64,000 bases of DNA from contig CACVBU010000975.1 of NCBI GenBank assembly GCA_902728285.1, forward strand, positions 524,637 through 588,636. Direction: 5' to 3'. The notes beneath the pieces were generated by a model. The model had not been told where the DNA came from and did not search any database. It worked only from the letters and a program-made list of their open reading frames with translations. This stretch comes from Clytia hemisphaerica. Lineage: Eukaryota; Cnidaria; Hydrozoa; Leptothecata; Clytiidae. This document shows, one piece after another, positions 57,479-64,000 of the stretch. Within the stretch, counting starts at the first letter, position 1. Each line of letters begins with the position of its first letter. The translations under genes were made by a program, and so were the position numbers.

Positions 57479-57851
57479 TAATGAGCGAGACATACGTTCT
57501 CTGATTACGCAATTTTCATATTGACATTTTCGAGGCATTTTGATGTAACTGTTGGGTATAGAGCACAGATATTTATCGAGTCGTTTCTTGAATGAATCTT
57601 TTGAACAGCCAATGATATTTCGTATGTCAGAGGGAATACTGTTGAAGAGTTTTGGCTCCTGTACAGCTAAGCTCTCACAAATAAATTTGTGAAAGCTACT
57701 TCGTTTGATTGTTCGTAGTTGTCATTTTCAACCATGACGGCTTGACACCACCTTTTACAGTGCCGTCTCTTTCAGTATGGCTGAGATTTGGTACTATACC
57801 CTCTAGTATCGACCAAATATAAGTAATTCTATATCTCTCCCTCCTCCTTGG
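57479..57851 (-). pseudogene. Non-LTR retrotransposon (LINE) RT C-terminus remnant
   Basis: On the minus strand from about 57851, RRRERYRITYIWSILEGIVP is typical of the last part of CR1/Jockey-type reverse transcriptases. LFNSIPSDIRNIIGCS follows in another frame before a stop near 57480. It has at least one frame break and is cut on its 5' side by the next MITE. Confidence 0.75.
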
Positions 57852-58070
57852 TACCGTAACTTGGTCTAATGTCGACATCCCTCGTCTAAATTCGACACCC
57901 TTTTCTAGAGCTGAAAATAATAGAAAGGTCGAAACTATTTTTCTTTGCTTAGTGATAAGAGAGGAAAAATTATTTTTCAATCACCAATTCCAACTTTCAT
58001 ATTATTCCTATCTCTAAAGAAGGGTGTCGAAATTAGAAGACAGATGTCGAGATTAGACCAACTTACGGTA
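57852..58070. mobile_element. TTGGTCTAATGTCGAC MITE, copy 3
   Basis: Ends TACCGTAACTTGGTCTAATG and GATTAGACCAACTTACGGTA with TA borders. It abuts the LINE remnant and marks the point where its homology ends. Confidence 0.92.
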
Positions 58071-58416
58071 GAGAATATATTTTCAAAATTTTCAATTGCT
58101 CCCAACAATCGAAAGCACTAAGGCTATATATTAGCACTATATATTATATATATTGAAGAAGTTTATAGAATCTGCAACAAAAACGAAAGTGGTCTCTTCC
58201 ACTGATTGCTTCACAGCTGTTTATCAAATTTCCACCAATGAGATTGCCACATTTCATACAACCCTTCTTTTTGGCACCCTTGGTTTCTCTCTCAGTGCCT
58301 TGCATGAAGGGCGGCTCTGTAAAATATCTCACTCTTCATATATTATTTGTGTTTCAAACTGTGATCCAAAGGCTTAGGTTTTTTCTCATCTTCAGTTTTC
58401 TGAAGAAAGGGGGAAT

Positions 58417-58696
58417 GGGACTCTTCCAGAAAAAAATTAGATATAGGATGTGGATGATAGGAATTTTCAGATAAAAAAAACACTCAGAAAATTTCAAAGT
58501 GCTTTGGAAATTCTGCTCAATTTTTTATTTGAATCCTTGGAAATTCCACATAATTTGTCAAAATTATCGGAAATTCCAGATTTTTCCACCAAAAAATTGA
58601 TTTTGTATTAGAAATCCAGGAATTAAAAAAAAAACATTTTGCCTCAGAATTCTACCGTCGCCCACCCCCCTGTAACAGACTTTAACTGGAAGAGCC
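58417..58696. mobile_element. MITE, GGGCTCTTCCAG family, copy 4
   Basis: Starts GGGACTCTTCCAGAAAAAAA, ends AACTGGAAGAGCC. Target duplication not clean, so probably older than the other three. Confidence 0.75.
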
Positions 58697-59658
58697 ATAT
58701 AAAGTGCCATATAAACAAAACTCAACATCCTTACAAAAGTTATCTTTTTGATTTCCCAAACATTTGTCTTAAGCGTTCACTTCCATAATAATTTATGTAA
58801 TTGCAATTTCAACCAGTCCACAGTCTGATGCTATGATGGATTCAAACAAATCCCATATGGGTCAATATTTCACTAGGTAAGTTGAAACACTTCAAAATAG
58901 TCAGAAAATAAGGTAAATAAGTTGTCACCAGGGGATCAGAAAAAAGTCTCAGAAACAATAGGCAAAAATGAAAAGTCAAGTTGAAATGGGCAAAAGACAA
59001 TAGGTCTTTTCCTTATTTTGTGGATGAAATTTATATGTTAGTTCTGGTTAGTTGGTAACAGGCAGCTTTCTTTTAAGATTTAGTTGAAGATCCAACTGGA
59101 TTTTACCACATCTGCTGAAACCAATTTTTTTTTTTTATCATGGCTATGGCTTCAGCAACAAATTTGAGAGACCTAGCCGGATACAGTACCTACCAAAGTT
59201 TTCTGTGTTTGTATTATCATTTACTAAGAAAACTCAAAAAAAGCATTTATTCAGCCATTCTAATCTTTCCTGATGCAACTAAATCTGAACTGAAAATATG
59301 GGTTGGACATAATGTCCAATCAGAATCTATTTTGGTCGGACATTTCATTGGGTGGGTCCGACAATGTCCTATGTTTGACCATTATTTCAGGCCCTGGAAT
59401 CTTGCAGCAAAACAATTTGCAGTTATTTGAACTCTCGGTTATTTGAAGTAAATTCTTATCCCCCTTGGATCTTTGAATAACGGTCTACTGTAGCAGCAGA
59501 AAAGAGTCAGAGTCGGATTTATTTGCTATACCAAGACCAGGTTTGTTAATCAATTGACATTGGTTTGACATTATTTGGATCTTTTAAACATTTCATGGGT
59601 AAGGGCTTGTCATTCAGTGACAAGACCAATGCTCTTAAAATACTTATACCACTTTAGA
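58697..59658. other. Intergenic / 5' side of the HD-domain gene
   Basis: The 96-codon ORF at 59140 shows no domain. CCACTTTAG ending at 59657 could be an acceptor just before the HD gene start codon, implying an upstream UTR exon. Confidence 0.4.
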
Positions 59659-60201
59659 ATGGAAAAGATATTAGCGCTTTATAAAGATTTTGGTGACCAG
59701 GAGTACTTTGGAGAATGTGTTTCTAAGACAACTCACATGATTCAAGCTGCGACAGCTGCCCAACAAAACAATGAACCAGACTATGTGGTCCTGGCATGTT
59801 TGCTTCATGATATAGGACATTTTCTTGATAAAGATAATATGAATGGGCTAGGCGTCATTGAACATGGAGCAGTAGGTGCTAGATTTTTAAGAAAGCTAGG
59901 TATGGAAGAGAAAGTCTGCTGCCTGGTTGAGAACCATGTCTTGGCAAAGAAGTATTTAGTATCCAAATATGATGAATACTATAACAAGTTATCTGATGCT
60001 TCCAAAAAGACGCTTGAATTTCAAGGAGGGCGTATGTCAATGGAACAAATGGTCCACTTTGAAAAGGACCCTTATTTCAAGGAAAGCATTAAAGTGAGAA
60101 CATATGATGATATTGGAAAACAAGTGGGTATGAATATACCTAAACTTGTTGAGTTTCATGATTTGATCAATAAATACCTCAATCAAGAACAAGAACACTG
60201 A
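59659..60201 (+). CDS. PhnZ-like HD-domain mixed-valence diiron oxygenase
   Basis: 180 aa from the ATG at 59659; the frame is open upstream but that part does not resemble the family. PhnZ uses a diiron centre and O2 to cleave the C-P bond of 2-amino-1-hydroxyethylphosphonate. Ligands expected from PhnZ are present with matching spacing: Tyr16 and Glu19 in YFGE, His26, His50-Asp51 in HDIGH, His69 in EHGAVGA, His93 and Lys97 in ENHVLAKK, Asp150 in RTYDDIGK. Also shared are the LEFQGG block (119-124) and overall length (PhnZ about 190 aa). The Tyr/Glu pair distinguishes PhnZ-type enzymes from ordinary HD phosphohydrolases. Phosphonolipids rich in 2-aminoethylphosphonate are known from cnidarians, so a catabolic role fits, but the substrate is inference. 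No introns in the coding part. Confidence 0.88.
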   Translation: MEKILALYKDFGDQEYFGECVSKTTHMIQAATAAQQNNEPDYVVLACLLHDIGHFLDKDNMNGLGVIEHGAVGARFLRKLGMEEKVCCLVENHVLAKKYLVSKYDEYYNKLSDASKKTLEFQGGRMSMEQMVHFEKDPYFKESIKVRTYDDIGKQVGMNIPKLVEFHDLINKYLNQEQEH

Positions 60202-60259
60202 ACGTTAAACCTTAAATTTGATTTCTTCCTGTTTGGTATTTTAATAATTTTTGTTATTA

Positions 60260-60712
60260 CTCTCAGGTGCCTAATAAACGTGCCCCATCGCTTATTAATT
60301 TTTCGAAAATTTTCCAACCTACACGGACCTTATTAGGACCCCGGACCACCAGTTTATTAAAATTCAGAAATTTCTTATCAAGCATTTTTTAGATAGACTG
60401 CTAGATTCATGTAATACAGTACTGTACTTATTTTACGAGAGCTTGTTACAATAATTTTTGTTCTTTTCTTGTTGCATTTTCATATTTTACTTGTATTTTA
60501 CTTGTATATACATTCAGTCTTATTGTTGCGCTACACTCAAAATATGTGCATCTTCTTGCTTCCAATAATTAGGGGTGTTTTATTATTCATTCAAATTATT
60601 AATTTCCAACCCCCACGCTTATTAAGGCCCCCACATTTATTAAAATTCTGAAATAATTTATTTTTTTATAACGTTTATTTGTACCCCCACGTTTATTAGG
60701 CACCTTGATTGA
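60260..60712. mobile_element. CTCTCAGGTGCCTAATAAACG-type element
   Basis: Left CTCTCAGGTGCCTAATAAAC, right GTTTATTAGGCACCTTGATT, imperfectly inverted. Related ends to the small MITE at 3199-3345. CCCCCACGTTTATTA phrases are repeated inside. Right border approximate. Confidence 0.7.
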
Positions 60713-60817
60713 TGAAAAGAAACTAAACAATAGATACCAAAGGAGTTCTTTTGATACTTTGAACTTGGGCAATCATAAATCTTTCATTTTTAACTTTAGA
60801 TTTAAAAATAAAACTTG

Positions 60818-61087
60818 ATGTGGCCAATAATTTTGGCTGGAGCAAGGACATACGCTCCTTACCTTGTCTTTCCTGTAGCTCTTTGTGTTGGTACTGTTGG
60901 TTATATGCTTGAAGGTCAATTCAGTGATCGAAAACGTGGACGCATTCAAGACCCAAGTGCATTGGAACTACGTACCGCAAGAAAACTGGCTGAAAGTGAA
61001 GCTAATAATGATTTGGAAAGTTTTAAAGCAACATTACCAAAATCTATTTTAGACAGAAATTTGTCGAACCCAGAAGCTTACAAATGA
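60818..61087 (+). CDS. SMIM12: Small integral membrane protein 12
   Basis: 89 aa, starting at ATG 60818 (MWPIILAGARTYAPYLVFPV), which matches the conserved MWPV...RTYAPYV opening of SMIM12. One N-terminal membrane span (about residues 12-31) is followed by a polar tail ending in LDRNLSNPEAYK. The animal protein is about 90 aa. Function is not well defined in the family. ACTTTAG at 60794-60800 looks like an acceptor just upstream, so the 5' UTR is probably split while the coding part is one exon. Distance to the HD gene is about 600 bp, mostly a transposon. Confidence 0.92.
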   Translation: MWPIILAGARTYAPYLVFPVALCVGTVGYMLEGQFSDRKRGRIQDPSALELRTARKLAESEANNDLESFKATLPKSILDRNLSNPEAYK

Positions 61088-61790
61088 TATTTCGTGTGAA
61101 AGATTTTGGTTATATAGACTGATATTAAATCAATGGTAGAAGCTTATCAATAGCATGGTGTCACGAGGGATGTTTCATAGGTTGAAAGTCGAGTTTCTCT
61201 CTGGGCTTCCATGCTTTCATGGATATGTATGAACTTCATTAGCTTATTATGTAAAGTAATGCTTTTTGTTTGATTAATAATCTATATTTCAATAATATAC
61301 AGCAATATAATGGAGTTTTAGTGCAATATTTTTCTCGTCAATTATTCACCATTTAAAACACAGAACTCCTTTTTTCAATTTAAACTGTTTTAAATTGAGT
61401 TTTTTCAGGGGGGGGGGGTCGGTAGTAAAATCTCAGACATAATGACGTTTACTACGGAGGTAGTGTGACAAAAAATCGAAAAAAAAGATTTACTACCCAG
61501 GGTAGTTATACTAAAATGGGTAGTATCTATGTGTTAAATGTTGAAAAAATTTTACTACCTGGGTAGTTAAAACTGGTAAAATTAGCAAACGACTGATTTT
61601 AATAGATCGTCACTATTTGTGTTATGAATGATTGTTTAATGGTCATACTCACGTAGATATCAATTATATATGTGTTAAATGCATAACTAGGTAGGTCCAT
61701 AAAAGTATATCACTTGTTTTTTTTTTCATTTACAGCTTCGCATATAAAACAATCAACCTCTTGGAGGTAATAATAATAATAAGAGTAAAA
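61088..61790. other. SMIM12 3' flank / TMEM41A upstream
   Basis: Holds a G-run (about 61410) followed by several ACTACC / GGTAGT motifs in both orientations up to 61575, suggesting a degraded inverted-repeat element. No gene. Confidence 0.45.
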
Positions 61791-62653
61791 ATGAAGCCAA
61801 AATTTGCTGTTCTTGGCTTGCTTATGATATTTGCATGTTCATCAGTATGTCTATATTTGTTATCAAGCTTGCTGCCAGCTAATAATGGGAGGTAAATACT
61901 ATTTCCTACGTTCAGTTTCAATCCATTTAGTTTGGTTTGTGATTCAGCAGTTCCAGGGGTCGAATCAAATGTAACTCTGGGTAATTATTAACAATGTTTA
62001 ATTTACTTAGGCCCTAAACCACTAGTAAGTAAGTCTGTGACCGCAGTCGAAGACGACCTGAAGGCTCCTCTTTTGTTAGATCCTTTTTCGATAGCTATCT
62101 ACCCGAAGGTAGGGGAGGGCGCCGCTCTTTCTCCCTGGATTGCTCCACTTAGCCTTGATCCTTCTCTTAATTGCTGAGCATCAAGCAGAGAGGCATCAAG
62201 TACCAATTTTGGGAATCTTTGGTATGACGCGGCTAGGGGTTGAACCCACAACCTTGCACACCGTAGCCAGATGCTCTACCACTACAATACGGTCACTATC
62301 CTAAACCATTACCCTTTCAATCAGGACTCAAGCTCTTTACTAATTGGACATCATTCCATAGATAATGTGTATAGTTTAAAGAAATATAGAACCTTGTTGT
62401 ATTTGCCTTTCACTGATGCGACGTTAAATTTTTATCACGTGGACTGTTGAGGAAAATAATTTATCATTTTCATTGTAATCAAATTTTCGATTATAGATAC
62501 AAGCTTGGTTTCCCTAGCAACCTGGAAAATTTGAAGTCACTTGTGGAGGTGATGAAAAGATATAAAGAAGATCATTTTTATTCAGTGATGATCGTCTTCT
62601 GTGCTGCTTACCTTTATAAACAAACCTTCTCTATACCTGGCTCTGTATTTATG
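61791..62653 (+). CDS. TMEM41A: TMEM41A, first two coding exons (3' partial)
   Basis: Exon 1 61791-61891 encodes MKPKFAVLGLLMIFACSSVC and the rest of a first membrane segment ending SLLPANNGR. Exon 2 62497-62653 continues YKLGFPSNLENLKSLVEVMK and FCAAYLYKQTFSIPGSVFM, the start of the VTT (SNARE-associated/DedA) domain. Animal TMEM41A shows the same opening and the AYLYKQ.F.IPGS motif. TMEM41/VMP1 relatives are ER lipid scramblases. The donor GTGAGT follows at 62654. Remaining exons (about two thirds of the protein) were not found before 64000. Intron 1 contains a SINE, and the next intron a large MITE. Confidence 0.88.
62022..62300 (-). mobile_element. tRNA-derived SINE, copy 2
   Basis: On the minus strand: GACCGTATTGTAGTGGTAGA (A box), CTGGCTACGG (anticodon-arm part), GGTTGTGGGTTCAACCCC (B box), then the same body as 731-990, ending in a (TTAC)n tail. 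The B box is closer to consensus than in copy 1. Lies in TMEM41A intron 1. Confidence 0.88.
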
Positions 62654-62918
62654 GTGAGTTTCTTTTTTTGAAATATTCAAACCATAGAAGATTACCCTTT
62701 ACCCCATGATCTTATAGGCACTCATTTATGAGGCAGTCAACCATAACAAAAGTGTTTATATTTTGACGTTATTGAGTTGGTTCTTTTAATGTGTAAAGGA
62801 ATATATCAGGTAGTGTGAGATATTTGGAATGTAGATATTATTTTATAGTAGTTCTGAACAAAATCTCCATACCTTTAATTGTCAAATTATTTTCCAAAGT
62901 CAAGATATTCAAGTTATA

Positions 62919-63738
62919 CCGGGTGCACCAAAAAAAAGTATACAACTTTGTCGAGATATTGTGAGCTTCAGGATTTAAATTTTTTGTTCATTCTTTTTTT
63001 ATCGCTTAGAGGATGCTCTAACTTGAATTTTGAGCTATCATACATTAGGTTTGAAAAAGTAATTCGAAAACTATTTAAAAAAAACTAACTTTTTTTTAAT
63101 GTCGAAATTTCAAAAAATCATCAAAAACAGCGAGCAAACTTTTCTCTTGGCACTTACCTTCTTTACACATAAAAATACCAAAAAATGCAACTGTGTTCAT
63201 CAAATCTCGTTACGGAATTTAAGAATATGGCAAAACAAGCTATTCCCATGTGGAAAAATATTTTTGGTAAAGCTGAAAATTTTTTTTGGAAATCTCCAAG
63301 AGAGGTGTGGTGTGCTACGTGAGAAAATTTTTGAAAAAATAAATAACCATTCCTCAACTAGTTGCTCAAAGAACTTTGGTCTGAATTGAGTTTGTTGGTG
63401 TTGGAAATATTCATGACGTGTAAATAAGATGGACAAACAGTTGGTAAAATATAAGATAAGAGAAAAAATAATCAAAAAGACAATGAAATTGTGTTTTTGT
63501 CATTTTGTCTTATTTATAGCGTGATTGCAGTTTTTAATGATTTTTTGAAATTTCGACATGGAAAAAAAGTCAGTTTTTTGGAAATAACTTTCGAACTACT
63601 TTTCAAATTTAATGTATAATAGCTCAAAATTCAAGTTAGAGCATCCTCTATACAATAAAAAAAGAATGAACAAAAAATATAAATCCTGAAGCTCACAATA
63701 TCCCGACAAACCTGTATACTTTTTTTTGGTGCACCCGG
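62919..63738. mobile_element. Mariner-type element with ~200-bp inverted arms
   Basis: Ends CCGGGTGCACCAAAAAAAAG and complement with TA at both borders. Arms match for about 200 bp (shared GAGGATGCTCTAACTTGAAT and complement, TTTCAAAAAATCATTAAAAA-like). The middle 400 bp has no transposase. Confidence 0.9.
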
Positions 63739-64000
63739 TATGTTTTTGACTTTTAGCAAGAAAACAATATAATTTTAACGTAAGAACCGTCAAAAAACCC
63801 ATTTTTAAAGATTTCAAATTTAAAAAAAGTTAAAGACAAAAATATTTGGAGGTTTTACTCTGGGCTATTTGCAGGTTTCTGTACAGGTCAAATATCCCAA
63901 ACCATCTGTTCACTAAGTTCTACTTCTTGCTATGATTAGACTATAATTTACTAAATCTATGTTTACTTATGATTACAAGAGATTCCATAGAATTAAAGCA
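63739..64000. other. Continuing TMEM41A intron
   Basis: No exon recognised to the window end. Confidence 0.4.

Noticed and set aside
59140..59430. 96-codon ORF upstream of the HD-domain gene
   Set aside because: No similarity to the HD family or any domain I know, probably repeat-derived.
59575..59658. N-terminal extension of the PhnZ-like ORF
   Set aside because: Opens at a non-ATG codon and is unlike the family; the ATG at 59659 matches the known N-terminus and follows a possible acceptor.
62879..63475. Overlapping ORFs on both strands
   Set aside because: They are shadows of a palindromic transposon; both strands read alike because of the inverted arms.

Overview
The window is AT-rich, intron-dense animal DNA. 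Introns are mostly 100-1000 bp with ordinary GT/AG borders, and short inverted-repeat transposons fill the introns and intergenic gaps. The gene content is metazoan: vigilin, a secreted acid lipase, SMIM12, TMEM41A and a eukaryotic-type formate-tetrahydrofolate ligase. A secreted protein that resembles the jellyfish toxin-like family suggests a cnidarian. That placement is inference, since no ribosomal or mitochondrial marker is present.

Layout. 1-2.1 kb: last exon of a secreted toxin-like protein, a 20-bp minisatellite interrupted by a tRNA-derived SINE, and an intact DDE integrase ORF. 2.1-9.9 kb: gene-poor and rich in small transposons. 9.9-13.8 kb: complete four-exon toxin-like gene; its last exon and 3' flank are near-identical to bases 1-435, so this is a tandem family. 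13.9-17.3 kb: a 1.27-kb Tc1/mariner-type non-autonomous element and the inverted counterpart of the minisatellite. 17.3-29.2 kb, minus strand: formate-tetrahydrofolate ligase in 24 coding exons that join in frame to 656 aa, with no dehydrogenase/cyclohydrolase domain. 29.5-32.7 kb: decayed Ty3/Gypsy-like gag-pol copy with frame breaks, split by a 586-bp inverted-repeat element. 33.9-35.4 kb: two clear nested transposon insertions. 36.0-44.5 kb: vigilin, 15 coding exons, 1299 aa, 15 KH repeats. 48.3-52.4 kb: acid lipase, 8 exons, 404 aa, triad visible. 54.7-55.5 kb, minus strand: intronless EF-hand protein. 57.1-58.7 kb: LINE remnant among MITEs. 59.7-60.2 kb: PhnZ-like HD-domain oxygenase with all expected metal ligands. 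60.8-61.1 kb: SMIM12. 61.8-62.7 kb: first two exons of TMEM41A, whose remaining exons lie beyond the window.

The genes do not form one pathway; they are independent neighbours. The most notable points are the plant-like monofunctional FTHFS architecture, the PhnZ-like enzyme, the tandem toxin-like genes, and several transposon insertions whose target duplications can be read exactly because the interrupted sequence is known from a second copy or from the protein it encoded. Exon borders were read by eye from splice signals, frame and family similarity, and may be off by a few bases.
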